From Allomyces macrogynus ATCC 38327 (lineage: Eukaryota > Blastocladiomycota > Blastocladiomycetes > Blastocladiales > Blastocladiaceae), in NCBI GenBank assembly GCA_000151295.1, contig GG745344.1, positions 355,647 through 419,646 of the forward strand: 64,000 bases of DNA. The letters run 5' to 3'. The notes under the pieces are model-generated. The model was not told the origin of the DNA. It saw only the letters and a list, made by a program, of their open reading frames with translations, and ran no database searches. The translations under genes were made by a program, and so were the position numbers. Shown one piece after another: positions 45,401-56,938 of this stretch (position 1 is the stretch's first letter; each line of letters starts with the position of its first letter).

Positions 45401-45510
45401 GCTGCTCCTGGTCCAGGTGCCGTCGTGGTCGTTGCGCGAGGCGAAGATGCTGACGGAGCGAGGGCAGCGTTACTGAGAGCGGCCGCGGCAATCGCGGCGG
45501 TCGCGGCCAT
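42466..45510 (-). CDS. bHLH transcription factor with long Ala/Pro/Thr-rich N-terminus
   Basis: The C-terminal part has a bHLH domain. The basic region RAHHMETEKKRRTTIR shows the H-x3-E-x3-R pattern of factors that bind CACGTG E-boxes, and helix 1 is FQSLVDLVPAL. The loop is unusually long and acidic (EEEDDDNHGG), and helix 2 is SKATILMKSVEYLRRVE, followed by a short zipper-like tail. The N-terminal 700 residues (start ATG 45510) are low-complexity Ala/Pro/Thr/Ser, as in activation domains. The two parts lie in the same frame, separated by a TGA at 43353-43351. A GTGTCG donor at 43404 and a CAG acceptor ending at 43291 would remove it as a 114-nt intron, leaving about 976 aa. That junction is inference; otherwise translation could restart at the ATG at 43305. 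Confidence 0.72.
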
Positions 45511-47559
45511 TTGACGTGCGCGGAGGATGAGAGCGGCAGCGGTCCGGGACTACACTGGAGCAACGCGCGCATCAAGGCAATGCGCGCCGTCAGTCGACTG
45601 GGCACCGGTCGCTGCACGAACGATTACTTCTCGACGTCAGTATGCGGCGGCGGCGGCGGCGGCGGCGAGGACGGCACCGCGTGCACATGCTCGTCGCGCG
45701 CACCCAGTCCACCTTGCTTTGCATCGGCCCGGGGCATCGGTGTACGCGCATCCGTCAACCGAAATGACTCGCGTCCTCGTTGGTGGTGCCCCCGGACGCG
45801 TCGCCCGCAGCAGGTCAATACATTGCGCGTGCGCCTCGTCGGCCGAGATGTGACCATCGCACGCCAGCAACTTCGTCACGGTGCGTGTGGTTGAGCAAGA
45901 GAGGCGGGGCTGGCCCCTGTTGACGCGACGTGTCGCATTCCATCCCGGCCGCATGCTCACCCACAAATTGACCACCTGGACAAAAACGCAGCGCGAACCG
46001 TGGTGATGGTCGAGCCTGCGCTTTGCAGGGCGGCGGCGCGGCGTCGGAGAGAGTTGGGCACGAGGACAAGGCGGCAGCAGGCGCGCGGGGCTGCATGTGC
46101 GCGCATCGACGCCAGACAAGGCAGGGCGAGACGTCGCACAACGTCGCGAAGGATGGAGTGGCCACACGGACAGGTGCGGGCACGACGCTTGCTGGTGTTG
46201 CCTGCAGCGTTTCGTTCGATGCGATGCGCCAAGCGGACGGTTGCACGCGCGCGAACCCAACCACCATTACCGACGCGCAGGAGAGCAGGACGGAAAAAAT
46301 TGTTCAAGTACCTTGGAGACGTGTACAGCTGCCGTGCGGCGAGACGGAAATTGCCCGCAAAGACGAGCACAGACGCCGCGAGGTGGTCGACTAGTCCCTG
46401 CCGAGCAATGGTTGCTCGAGTTGATCCGGCTTCGAAGCGCCGATTGGTCGGTACGCCCGAAGTGGCGGCACTCGCGCGCGCCGACAGCCGGCTGGTCGTA
46501 TCGTGATTCGCGAAGGCGCGAGCAACGGCGGTGCGGGGGTGGAGAGTGCCGGGATCAGGTCGGTGGTGTCGGTGTGGTTGACGTTGGAGAGATTGCGATT
46601 GTGCGAGGATAGGGCGGCAGTGCGTGCGGTCGTTGCAGCTGACCACGACGTGCTAGAGGTGCGGTGCTCGGGCGTGCGCGTGCGCGTGCGCGAGAGAACA
46701 GTGACAACGGCGTGCGCGGGACCAGCGGCGTCGTGGAGGGGGCGGTGTGGCGGCGGCGGCGGTGTGCGAGCGAGCAAGCGGGCAGGAAAGGATCGAGAAC
46801 AAGGAGGAGGAGCGCAGTCGTGTAGGACCGACACGGCAAGTGTGCTTCTCGGCCGGGCGCGCGCCGGCAACGTTGCTGGCCGGGCAAATGCAGCTGATCC
46901 CAGTGTCCGACGTTTGCGGCGGCTTGACACGCGTGGTTCGAAGTCGTTCTTGGAGCGACGGGCCGACAAGGGCGGCGCGTTGGACAAGGAAGCGAATCAA
47001 CGGCGTCTGGCCCGACAAACTAGCCATCGACGGTCGGCAAACGTCGCGCGTGCGCCGGTCGCCAACGTCGTTGCCAACTTCGCCACACAGTCTGGCCTGG
47101 TGGGGCCAAAAAACCGGGTTTTGGACCCAGAGGCAGGGTCATTTCGGTCGCCAGGCACTTCCATCGAATGACCTGGGGCTGGGGCCTTCGCCGAAGCGCC
47201 CAAAGCGTCGAACGGACCACGTGGTGAGGGCCTGCGCCGGGATGGCCCCAGGCGGTGGCTTGCCTCCTTCAGTGCGCCTGCGCCACATGCGGTCATGCGG
47301 CACCGTTCTCTGATGTCATGTTGCTGTTCGGCGTCTCGTGTTCGACTTCGTTTCAGGCGGGCCCTCTATCCACCGCACCCCACCGCATCATGTCACAACT
47401 TTCGATTGAGATGAAATGCGTCACGCCCCAGTTTGGTCGCGTTGATCACTCCCGCTTTGCTTCAACGACCGCCGACTGATCACGACCAACGTCCACGGCC
47501 GCCGGCGACAAGATCGACGACAAGAGCGACGACAAGCACCGGCAGCTGCACTTGCATCC
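45511..47559. other. Divergent intergenic region between the bHLH gene and a large plus-strand gene
   Basis: About 2 kb between two start codons facing away from each other, so it likely holds both promoters and 5'UTRs. A GGC/GCC trinucleotide run lies near 45646-45666. Frames up to 229 aa exist but are Arg-rich, without domains. Confidence 0.4.
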
Positions 47560-50500
47560 ATGACCATGGCGTCGCCGCCCACGCCTACAGCGCCGGCAGC
47601 GGCTGCACCCGCCGCGCCCGAGCCGGGCCAGCTATACTATCTCGCGACGGACGCCTGGCGCACACTTGCCGCCAAGACCGTCCCGGCCATTCTCATGCAA
47701 GTCGACGAGCCGGCCAAGAGCAGCAGCCGGTCCGGCAAGCTCCACCACGCGTCCAAGCGCGACCGCACGCAGTCGCAGGCCCAGCCGGACCCGCTGGCCG
47801 TCGCTGCGGCGCGCGTGCACTTCTTTACGGACCTGCACAATGCCGTGCGCTGCCTGCAATCCGACCTGATCCACCTGATGCGGTCCACGCCGCCAGGAAG
47901 TACGCCGTCGCTGGCCACGGTCCAGCTGCTGATCAATGTGCTCATCGACCAGTGGAAGTATCACACCAAAGTTGAGCGCGCATTACGCGTCGGCGACCTG
48001 GCCGCCATTGCCTGGGTCCTCGCCTTGGACGCGGGCGATCCGACCCCGTGGCGTGCCCTGTTACCCGCAAACACGCCCTCTGTCGAGGCCATTTTCGTCG
48101 AGGCACTGCGGCAATTCGTCGACTTGCACAAACAACAAAACCACACGTCCAAGCCGCCGTTCCGGTGGATCTTTGCCGCGCTGTGCCCCGCGTCCGAACC
48201 GTCCATTCTTGGCTCCCTGATCGCGCACGCCCGCACGGCACCGTCGCTCCCGACGTCCACGACTCGCGACACGCGCGTCGTCTACTCGTTTGCGCCCTCC
48301 ACACTCCGTGCCGTGCAGCGGCTGTTTCGCGAACTCTGCCGCGCGCCCATGTTTGGCCGCATCGCGAACGGCATGATTCTCATCCCGCACCCGGACGTTG
48401 CCGCACAGATCCTCGACACGGTCGTCGCCGACGCCGTCACGACCACGAGCACCACGAGCTCGTTGAGCCGCCCGCTGCTCGTCTCGGCTCTCGAGGGTTA
48501 CCCGCAACTGCGCGACCCGCCACTCGGGCACGCGACCGCGCCCATTTTGTTAAGGCGAATGCCATTGACGGACTTGATTCAACCGCCGTTTGTGCATGTC
48601 GTTGCGCAGTTTTATGCGCACCCGGAATTGCGCGGGCAGGCGCGGCACGTCTACGAGACGACGCTCGTGCCGCGGTTCTCGCCCGACGAGACGGTGTCGC
48701 TGATCTTGGCGCTGGCCCAGGCGAGGTCGGGCGCCGACGCGTCAACGTGGATGGCCGGGTTCCTCCCGCCGATCTTGGACTTGCTCGCGACTATGGTCAA
48801 CGGCAGCAGCGACCAACCGGCCCCACCGCAACGCGCGCACGCGCACGCCATCATGGAACGCGTGCTCGCGGCTCCAACCTTGACGGAACATTTGTGCCAC
48901 CAATTGCGCACCGCTGGCCCGCTGCTCGACGCGCTGCAAGCGGCCACGTCGAGCGTCGTCGACGACCGGCCCACCGAACCGAGCAAGATCGCATCTCGGC
49001 CGGACCCGTGCCCACACGACGACCTGTCGGCGGCCGACGCGCGGGATATGGCCGTGATCCGGCGCGTGCCGCTGTTATCGCTCTGGTACGACCAGTGGGC
49101 CAAGCGCGGCGCCGTGCGTACCGAGTCGGTGCAGACTTTTCTAGCGATCCCAGCACGCAACGCCGTTTTTCGAGCGTTCCAGGTGCAGTCACTCACGCAA
49201 CAGATTCACCAACGTGCCGTGTTTTCGGATGATCGGGACGTGGCGGAAACGCAGTTGCGGCGTATGGCCACGGCCATCTTGTTTACGGACCACGCGGTCC
49301 CGCACTTGCTCGCACGGATCGTGGAAAGTACCTCGGCCGAGGCCGCGCGCAAGGCCGTCGAGGGCACGCAGACGGACGAGTTGGGCGGACTGATTGCGAC
49401 GGTCGTGGGCATGGACGTGTGCCCGACCATTTTGACCACAATACCGCGATTCGACTGCGACCGCGATACGAGTGTCGCGACCGCCCTGACGGCCAGTATC
49501 GACGACGACCCAAACGACCCGATTGTCCCGCTTCCGACGCGCGCGGCGACCGCCGGAATCCCCGTCTGCCCGCGCGCCGCGGCCCTTTTGGGAGCACTCG
49601 TCACACAGGACGCGACGTGGCTCGCGCTGCTCACGAAAGTCACGCAAATGCGCGACCCGACGTCGGGCACCGCGCTGTGGACGTACCTGGCCCCACTGCT
49701 GCCGAACCCAGTGACCGTGCGGCACGCGACCGAGCGAGTGCCGGACATTGACGTCTCGTCCCTTCTCCCGGCGTACCTGACTCTCGTCCCGGCGTCGATT
49801 GCCGCGACATTTGCCGCGTGCGCGCACCCGGACGCGCGATTCGCCGCGTCCCTGCGGGTCTTACTCGCGCGAATTATCGCGGCCATGGCGCCAACCACCT
49901 TCTACTCGTCGTCGACGAAAGCGGCCGCAGCGATGGCTGCAGGTGACCGGGACCAGGTGGAGCAGTTACGCGCGGCGATCATTGACCAGTTTCTCGCCGA
50001 TTTCGCGCTGCTCATGGCGCGGCACGCCGAGGCCGAAAAGGTCGTTGCGGCGCTCAACGCGATCCCTGGCGGCAGTGGCGGTGCCGACGCGGCGGTCGTC
50101 CAGGAAGCGCGCAACTCGTACGACCGCACGCACCGGCAACTGCTGCACCTGACCCAGGCGTTGCGGTACTTGGCGCTTCAGTTGCCCGCGCTCGATTTGG
50201 GCCGGCGTGGTGGCGCGCACGCGCTCGTGCCCGTCCTGCTCGAGGTGCACCTTGCTCAGCGGCACGATCACGGCGTGTTCCCAAACGCCTACCTGGTGCC
50301 TGTCATTGCCGACTTGGGGCTTGCCGTCGCCGACTGGACCGCGATGCTCGCGCCGCTATTGCAATTGCGCCCGCTGCACCCGGGCACGTTATTCCCGGCT
50401 GACACCTCGGCCGCCGACGCCGCACACGTCGCGCCACCGACCATCAGTCAAGACCCGTTGGACCGCGGAATGGGCGCCGTCTACGCGGCCATCGCACGCG

Positions 50501-51069
50501 CGGCCTCGACGTCCCCCGCGCACGGCGTGCAATTACCCGTCTGGCTCGTCCTGCTCGAATCCGCATTCTACGTGTCGCCCGCATTGCGGAAAGCGTTCCT
50601 CAACATGGTTGAGAGCGCGGTCCCCGTGACCCGGCTCGCGCCTGACATGTACTGGGTCCTCGCGCAGCGCGTGCTGACGGTCGTCGAGGCCCGCGCGCGG
50701 TTCGATGTCTGGTGGGGCGCCGTGGAAGCGGTGCTGAGGGAGAAGTTCCCACCGCCGGCGCACGTGCTGCCGGCGGTCCAGATGCCGCCCGCACTGCATG
50801 GCGGGAACCGGTCGCGGTCGAGTACCGCCGGCGGTGGCGGGATGATGGGGTACCCGGGGCCTTACGCGCCGCCACCGCCAATGGTGAGGGGAGCGATGTC
50901 ACCGGGCTACGCACCGCCAATGGGCGCGATGTCGCCCGGGTACGCGCCGCAATATGCGATGCCCGCGGGCGTGATGTCGCCGCAGTACGGGGCGGGGCCG
51001 CCGGCGGGGGCGATGTCGCCAGGGTTTTACGGGCTGGGTGGGCCGCCGCCGCAGGGGAGGCCGTATTAG
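47560..51069 (+). CDS. Large helical protein of unknown function with C-terminal MSP-repeat tail
   Basis: 1169 aa in a single exon from the ATG at 47560 (a second in-frame ATG follows at 47566). I do not recognise the family. After an Ala/Pro-rich start, residues 20-1060 look like an all-helical, possibly HEAT/ARM-type scaffold, with leucine-rich amphipathic segments (LATVQLLINVLIDQWKYHT; TLRAVQRLFRELCRAPMF; LALQLPALDLGRRG). The size and helical layout recall large adaptor subunits of transcription or RNA-processing complexes, but no diagnostic motif is seen. The last 90 residues are Gly/Pro/Met/Tyr-rich, with four near-repeats of (A/V)MSP(G/Q)(Y/F) spaced 10-20 residues apart. Composition is uniform and matches neighbouring host genes, so it looks like a real gene. 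Confidence 0.8.
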   Translation: MTMASPPTPTAPAAAAPAAPEPGQLYYLATDAWRTLAAKTVPAILMQVDEPAKSSSRSGKLHHASKRDRTQSQAQPDPLAVAAARVHFFTDLHNAVRCLQSDLIHLMRSTPPGSTPSLATVQLLINVLIDQWKYHTKVERALRVGDLAAIAWVLALDAGDPTPWRALLPANTPSVEAIFVEALRQFVDLHKQQNHTSKPPFRWIFAALCPASEPSILGSLIAHARTAPSLPTSTTRDTRVVYSFAPSTLRAVQRLFRELCRAPMFGRIANGMILIPHPDVAAQILDTVVADAVTTTSTTSSLSRPLLVSALEGYPQLRDPPLGHATAPILLRRMPLTDLIQPPFVHVVAQFYAHPELRGQARHVYETTLVPRFSPDETVSLILALAQARSGADASTWMAGFLPPILDLLATMVNGSSDQPAPPQRAHAHAIMERVLAAPTLTEHLCHQLRTAGPLLDALQAATSSVVDDRPTEPSKIASRPDPCPHDDLSAADARDMAVIRRVPLLSLWYDQWAKRGAVRTESVQTFLAIPARNAVFRAFQVQSLTQQIHQRAVFSDDRDVAETQLRRMATAILFTDHAVPHLLARIVESTSAEAARKAVEGTQTDELGGLIATVVGMDVCPTILTTIPRFDCDRDTSVATALTASIDDDPNDPIVPLPTRAATAGIPVCPRAAALLGALVTQDATWLALLTKVTQMRDPTSGTALWTYLAPLLPNPVTVRHATERVPDIDVSSLLPAYLTLVPASIAATFAACAHPDARFAASLRVLLARIIAAMAPTTFYSSSTKAAAAMAAGDRDQVEQLRAAIIDQFLADFALLMARHAEAEKVVAALNAIPGGSGGADAAVVQEARNSYDRTHRQLLHLTQALRYLALQLPALDLGRRGGAHALVPVLLEVHLAQRHDHGVFPNAYLVPVIADLGLAVADWTAMLAPLLQLRPLHPGTLFPADTSAADAAHVAPPTISQDPLDRGMGAVYAAIARAASTSPAHGVQLPVWLVLLESAFYVSPALRKAFLNMVESAVPVTRLAPDMYWVLAQRVLTVVEARARFDVWWGAVEAVLREKFPPPAHVLPAVQMPPALHGGNRSRSSTAGGGGMMGYPGPYAPPPPMVRGAMSPGYAPPMGAMSPGYAPQYAMPAGVMSPQYGAGPPAGAMSPGFYGLGGPPPQGRPY

Positions 51070-52021
51070 GTGGAGGTGGGGATGAGAGGTGAGAGTGGTG
51101 GCGGTTGTGGGTTGGCAGAGAGGGGAGGGTGTGTGTCGGGGAATGGAATTTTGGGATGGATGGATGGATGGATGGATGGCGGTTGTGAAGTTTTCGTTGG
51201 GTGTTGTTGGGTGTTGAATGTGACAGTTCACATCTTGCATCTCTTGCACGAGGCCGTCATGCCTGTCGATTGAAGCATGCACGTTCATGACATGACATGG
51301 CTTGTGGTGAACACCTCGATCCGGCAGGCAGCACACCAGCCGTCACATCGCTCCATACCATCACGGATTGGTGAGTCCTTTTTCACCACCAGCACTTACA
51401 ACGTCAATTCAATTCATTGCACAAAGTGCAAAGCAGCGACAACATAAATTCGTATCAAGCATGCATCCACGCGCCAAACATGGGCTCCAGGCCAAGGAAC
51501 GCGATATATAGCTGCACCAAATTCCAAGGCCACTTGCAGTCGAGGTCGTCTGCAGTCGTGGGAATGTCCCGCATCATGCCCAATCAATCACTGTCAAGAG
51601 TATGGGGTCCAGCAATCATGTCGCGTGTTGGCAATGTTTCATGATGCAGGCATGAAGTTCATGTTGGTCGTGCTGGAATGTGCAGAATATCTGCGGGTCA
51701 ACCAGACCAGAATCTGATGTCAACCAAACCAAAATCCAATGAATACATCTGGGGAGCTGTGATGAAAAACATGAACAAGAGCACTGTTGAACACAATGCT
51801 TTTCCATTCAACCAGAGACGATGCTGCTGGCTTGGACAGCTCAAAGTTTGCCACCACTGTGCACAAGAAGACGCAGATCGGTTTGAACAGAAACCACGGC
51901 AGGTAGCGAATCGAATTGCTCGAGAAAGGAAAAATATTTGCAAGTGATCGCCATGACAGAAGAACAGCGAAACTGGGTCAAAAAAGATCAAGCAAAACAC
52001 TGGTGAGGCTCTGACCCCTGT
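51070..52021. other. 3' flank and beginning of the second AT-richer island
   Basis: About 950 bp. A GGAT microsatellite is at 51154-51179. From about 51.2 kb GC content falls and the sequence resembles the other AT-richer island. Only short frames without recognisable domains are present. Confidence 0.45.
51154..51179. repeat. (GGAT)n microsatellite
   Basis: About six and a half perfect GGAT units, just 3' of the large helical-protein gene. Confidence 0.9.
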
Positions 52022-53574
52022 TCAGTTTGGGCCTGTCGCCTTGATCTTGAGCCTGTGGCAGTTCATGCGCGTCAATCCAGCGCGCCGTTCGGCGGCCGCC
52101 AGCTGTTCCCTCATTCGCGTTGTGAGCATCATCTGCGATACATCAAGCATGCGCAGCGCGGGCGGGAGCGTGCTGAGCCAGTGGTGAGGGGTCAAATGAT
52201 CGTTAAGACCCACATTCTGCGCAAAGTTGGCAGAACACAAAGTCCGCGGAAGCAAGCCTGGAAGGGTGTGAAAAGCGTTGCCCGACAGACCAAGATGGCG
52301 AAGCGTACACAGCAGCAGCAGCCAAAAAAACTCGAGATCCAACGCTGTGAGGCCATTGTCAGCATGTGAGAGGCGCGTGACGGACGGTGGGAAAGTCCAG
52401 CGAGGCCCAGCAATCCAGTGGACAAGGCGGCCAGAAAAGAACTTGGTCAGTGTGAGCGATGTGAGCGTGGGCGGCAACTTGCTTGGGTTGAATGCAGCCA
52501 GAGGGAACGACCGAAACGATTGAGTCCCAGTGGTACCGATGTACAGCAAGGTGAGCGATGTGGTAATCAAGTGAGCCAAGACGTCCTCAACATGCTCTTT
52601 GTCCCATCATGGCAGACGCAGGATGAGCGACAGCACTGGGGCAGGGAGAGATGACAAGAGAGCGCGACAGGAGTCATGCCACGATTGCTGCAGCCAAGTG
52701 AAGCCGCCTGGGCCGCACACATCCAAACTGGGGAGGTCGACCTGCAAGCGATTGCCAGCATGATCGTGATTTGGCAAGGTCAACAGCAGGACATCATGGC
52801 TGCGCTGGACAAAAACACCTAGCTTGAGCGACCACATTTTGCGCTGGCAATTTGGCATCGCGCCTGGGGAAACAACAGCGAGCACATGGAGGACTGGGGC
52901 TATGTCATGCGGGCAAAGGATGCCGTTCAAATCCAATGCTTGCAAACCAGTCATGCGTGCAAGGGCATTGGGCAGTGCCGATACGTCATTTGGGAGTATG
53001 ACATTGTGGATATCTCCGGGAATGTTCAAGCAGACCCACACCGTCAATGATGTGAGTGTTGCAGGCAAAAGTTTGAACAGAATGGCGAGTACTTCACCCT
53101 CAACACTCGGGTTCAATTGGAGCAACAACTTGCAGAGCCCCTGAGGTACATGCGTGAGAACATTGGCAATGGTGGCTGCCTCGAAAGACAGATTGTAGAG
53201 TTGGAGAGACGTGAGTGAGTCGGGGGAGAGTGGCCAAGAGTTGAGCGCGCCACCAAACTGGTTGTAGATCACAAAATGGCGACATGCTGGCAGGAGTGGG
53301 ATGCCATGCTCCAAGTCGGAGAGATCAAGCACGAGATGGTACAATTGGTGCTGAGGCACAAAGATTGTCGACCAATATGCAGAAAAGTATTGCTCTTCAG
53401 CTTCAGAATCGCAAATAAGGCAGCGATTGTGCGTGTGTGCAGGAAGAATAAAACGCCATTTCCCATGACCTTCATGGAGCGCTTGAGGGTCCGAAATGGA
53501 AAAGCTTCCAGGCTCTGAATACAAATAGGTCGTATCGTTGTCAGGACTCTCATGGAAAAAGTTGACATGCTTGC
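52022..53574 (-). pseudogene. F-box-like/LRR family member, copy 3 (5' truncated at a retrotransposon LTR)
   Basis: Reads leftwards from the edge of the LTR at 53575. The first part (53574-52607) contains the family signature DPQALHEGHGKWRFILPAH, LRR-like units (DSLTSLQLYNLSFEA; LPATLTSLTVWV) and MTGLQALDLNGILCPHD, all matching copies 1 and 2. A frame change near 52600 leads to a second stretch (52579-52022) with further units (LRHLGLSGNAFHTLPGLLP; LPPALRMLDVSQMML). The F-box-like N-terminus is missing: homology begins where the LTR ends. The open frame runs on into the LTR, but its first codon there is TTG, not ATG. AT-richer than host genes. Confidence 0.65.
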
Positions 53575-53716
53575 TGATATGGTGTCGAGTGTGGAACAAG
53601 CCTGTTGTACCCAGAGGTACGTTTGGGCGTTTATATACATGGAATGACAAACGGGAATCAACAACAACAACAATGGGTATGCAAAGGAGCCATACGGGTA
53701 GCTCTGCTTCACATCA
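53575..53716 (-). repeat. 3' LTR (142 bp) of the Ty3/gypsy element
   Basis: Matches the other LTR over its whole length, with a shorter CAA run. In element orientation it contains GTATATAAACG, a TATA box that could drive read-through into the adjoining LRR pseudogene. Confidence 0.92.
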
Positions 53717-53730
53717 TTTCTCCCCCCTCC
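53717..53730 (-). other. Polypurine tract of the Ty3/gypsy element
   Basis: On the minus strand this reads GGAGGGGGGAGAAA, immediately 5' of the 3' LTR, as expected for the plus-strand DNA priming site. Confidence 0.85.
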
Positions 53731-53732
53731 AG

Positions 53733-55056
53733 CTAGTGACAATGACGTGGTTCCAGATTGAAACATTTTTGAATTTCAGGTGCTTTTCCAAGCAACTGGT
53801 GCAACTTGCAGTTCTCGTTCAGGGAAGCAGGTTCAGGAGCAGCAGTGACATGATTGGGTGGCAGTGCAATCTCGTCATACTCGCCAGTGCCATCATCAGG
53901 TTCGTCGCCAGAGTCAGAGGTATCACTTTCATCAGTGTGATTGTGGCCTTGTGCTGGCACACCACCCAAAAATGCCTGTTTTAAGTGGTTGGCATGGAAG
54001 ACATCGTGAACATGGTTGGCAACCATACAATCCAGTAGTTTGAGCTGGAAGCTCATGGGTGAACATTGTGCAATGACCTTGAACAGTCTGATATACAATG
54101 GCCAGAGCTTGGCTGTGACTGGAAGTCCAGCAGTATCAGTGTTCAGGTTGCATGCATTGAGCATGACAAAATCACCAATGCGTGGTTGCCAAACAGCTGC
54201 TTGGTTTTGAGGATTGCATTGCAGCATGTGCTGCTGCAAGTCCAAGATGGCGTCATGAATGCAGAGAAGTTGTGAGGCCAGGTTGCTGAACATGGGTGGA
54301 TCGAGACAAGTGGCCATAAAAGTGGTTGGTGGAAGTCGAGGTAACATGCCAACAGCTGCTTGGAGTGGTGACATGCTGAGAGCGTGATGGCGGGCAGAGT
54401 TGTACATCAACTGCACAATTGGAACCATGTCCTCCCACTGCGTGCCATCAAGATCATGCAGCACTGTTTTCAAGATGCGAGAGAACTTGTGGTTGGTCAC
54501 TTCAGCCTGGCCATCACTCTGTGGGCGATAAGCTGTTGTCAGCTTGAGCTTCGTGCCAAGACGTTTCCACAAGTATGTGAAGACCTGGGCATGGAAGAGA
54601 ACATCGCAATCAGAGACAATGGACACAGGAAGCAAAAAGTACTTGACCCACTCCTTGAACAGAATTTCCATGGCATCCTCAGCCGTGATTGTCATGGCAT
54701 GGCACAAAGACAGCGTACTTGGTGAAGTGGTCAACAATGGTGAGGACCTGGTTGTTGCCTGTGCATGACATCAGGAGCCCCTTGATGAAGTCCATTGAAA
54801 TTCCGAGAATGGCCCAGTTGGAATGGGAAGCAGCTGTACTTGTTGGGGCAGCTGGTTACAGGTTCAATACTTGGCACAGGTTGTGCACTTCTTGACTAGT
54901 GACTCAACATCGTGGTAGAGGCCAGGCCAGTAGAGTCCTTGCACAGCAAGATAGTACGTCTGCACAATACCATGATGTGTGACGCCAGTGTCGTGATGAT
55001 ATTCAGCAAGAAGTTGTGCATGCAAGTTGTCAGTGTCAGGGACCACAAGTCAAAGC
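53733..55056 (-). pseudogene. Integrase region of the Ty3/gypsy pol gene
   Basis: An H2C2 zinc-binding region at 55046-54864 (HHGIVQTYYLAVQGLYWPG, then CTTCAKY) precedes the catalytic core at 54737-53733. The core keeps the second Asp context (VSDCDVLFHAQVF) and the Glu block (STAYRPQSDGQAEV-like, here TTAYRPQSDGQAEVTNHKF). Stops at 55058-55056 and 54866-54864 break the frame, which is the same frame as the reverse transcriptase. No chromodomain is evident in the C-terminal acidic tail. Confidence 0.85.
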
Positions 55057-55058
55057 TA

Positions 55059-56537
55059 GCCAAAATGATTCTTGAGGTACAGAAGGCCTTTGAGGTGAAT
55101 ATAGTTGCAGTATGTATGCAACATGTGGGGACCAAGGGGTTGCACAAGCTGCATCAAGATGGCCTGGCACCATTCGTCTTGGTCATAAGCAGCACAAATC
55201 CGATCCAAGACCTCATCAGCTGAAACATGAGCAGTAATGATTTCCAATAGTTTGACACACTTGAGGGGCAAGGTTGGCAGCTCCAGGAGATTCGCAGGGT
55301 CTGCCACATAGTCAGGTTGGCAGGAGAGCGCATCAGCAATTGAGTTCTTGGCCCCAGCAATGTGCTTGATCATAAATGGCATGAACGACTGGATCAGATC
55401 CAGAGTGGCATGTTGAGCTCGAGTCAGATCGTCTTTCTTGTTGAGGAAATGCAACAGTGCTTGGTTGTCAGCAAAGATCATGAATTTGTGACCCTCGACC
55501 AGGTACCTGTACTCCTTGAGCGAATTGCAAACGGCCAAGAGCTCAAGGTCATGAGTGGGATAATTGCACTCTGTCAGCTTAAGTTTGCATGAATTGAACG
55601 ACAAGACCTTGCCATTCTGCACCAAAGCAAAGCCGAGACCAAATGAGCTTGCATTGCAATAAATTTCAAATGGCAGGCCTGGGTCAATTGGCATCAGTGC
55701 CACCAAGTCAGCAATCAGCCTCTTGATTTCAGCAAATGCAGCGACTGCTGGCTTAGCCTCAAAGGCATCCCTTGGCATTCTGTCGGTTAGCAAGTCAGAG
55801 AGTGGTGCAACAATGCTCAAGTAGTGAGGAATGTGCACAGAGAGGTACTGGGCCAACCCAAGAAATTGTTGGACATCATTGCGAGTCTTGAGCAGTGGCC
55901 AATCCATAATTGACTTGATTTTCTTCGGGTCTGGGCAGATTTTGCCATGGCGAATGACATAGCCCAGGAAATGCACATGGTCATTGGCGTAGGAAGCCTT
56001 TTTGGGCATCGCATAGAGTTGTTGTTGGCGCAAAGTAGCAAAGACAGTGTCCAAGTGGTTTGCGTGCTTGTCCATCATGTTGCTGAAGATCATGACGTCA
56101 TCAAAGTAGAAGGCAATGAACTCATTGCCCAAGTGGCCAAGAATGGAGCGCATCATATGCAAAAAAGCGGATCCAGCACCTGTGAGCCCAAATGGCATGA
56201 TGGTGAATGCAAAGTTGCCAAGTGGGCAGGTGAATGTGGTCCAGACTTGCAAGTCTGGGTGAATGTGCAGTTGGTGGTAACTGGAAGCAAGGTCAATTGC
56301 AGTGAAAATTTTCGCTTTTGCAACATGAAAGTGCAACTTGTCAGAATGAGGGATCGGGTACGGATTGACAATCATGGCTGCATTGATGGTGCAAAAATCA
56401 ATGCACATGTGCAAGTCGCTGTTCTTCTTCTTGACAAACAGAATTGGTGAAGCAAACAGCGTGTTGCTTGGTTTGATGGCCCCATGCTGCAAGAGTGATG
56501 CAATCTCCTTCTTCAGTGCTTTGTGCTCCAATGGCAA
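55059..56537 (-). pseudogene. Reverse transcriptase-RNase H region of the Ty3/gypsy pol gene
   Basis: The reverse transcriptase has recognisable blocks: FTAIDLASSYHQLHIHPD, MPFGLTGAGSAF and the catalytic FYFDDVMIFS (YFDD where YIDD or YVDD is more usual). LGYVIRHGKICPDPKKI follows. The RNase H part reads EIYCNASSFGLGFALVQ, where TDAS is expected; the first Asp is replaced by Asn. FADNQALLHFL and HIAGAKNSIADALS complete it. The open stretch is 493 codons and ends at a stop at 55058-55056, short of the integrase. Confidence 0.9.
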
Positions 56538-56938
56538 TAGATGAGGGATGCGAGGCTGTGGATATTCAAAGTTTGGCGCAAGTCAGATATGGAAATCAAG
56601 TAGGCCATGATCAGGTGGCTGGAAGCCTTTGGGCAAACCGTTCAAGACATCCTTGTACTTGTGCAGGATTGGTTCAATGATTGTGCAGTCAGATGGTGAG
56701 AGATGGTTGATGTCAGGTGCAAAGTCAGTGCTTGAGGCAGCAGCTCAAAGCTCAATCACAAAGACTGGGCCATCAGTGTTGTGCATAACATGGTGGAAAC
56801 CGTTCATGGAGACAGCAGCAATGCTGATGTTGCACCCTGGAGTTGTGCCAGGTATCGGACAAGAGTATTCGTCACCAAGTCAGTTTTTCATGACGCCAGT
56901 TGTCCAATCAATGTCCAGGTTCATGTTGGCAAGCCAAG

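Noticed and set aside
53575..53650. LTR supplying a new start codon to the LRR pseudogene
   Set aside because: The open frame does cross from the LTR into the pseudogene, but its first codon there is TTG and no in-frame ATG lies in the LTR.
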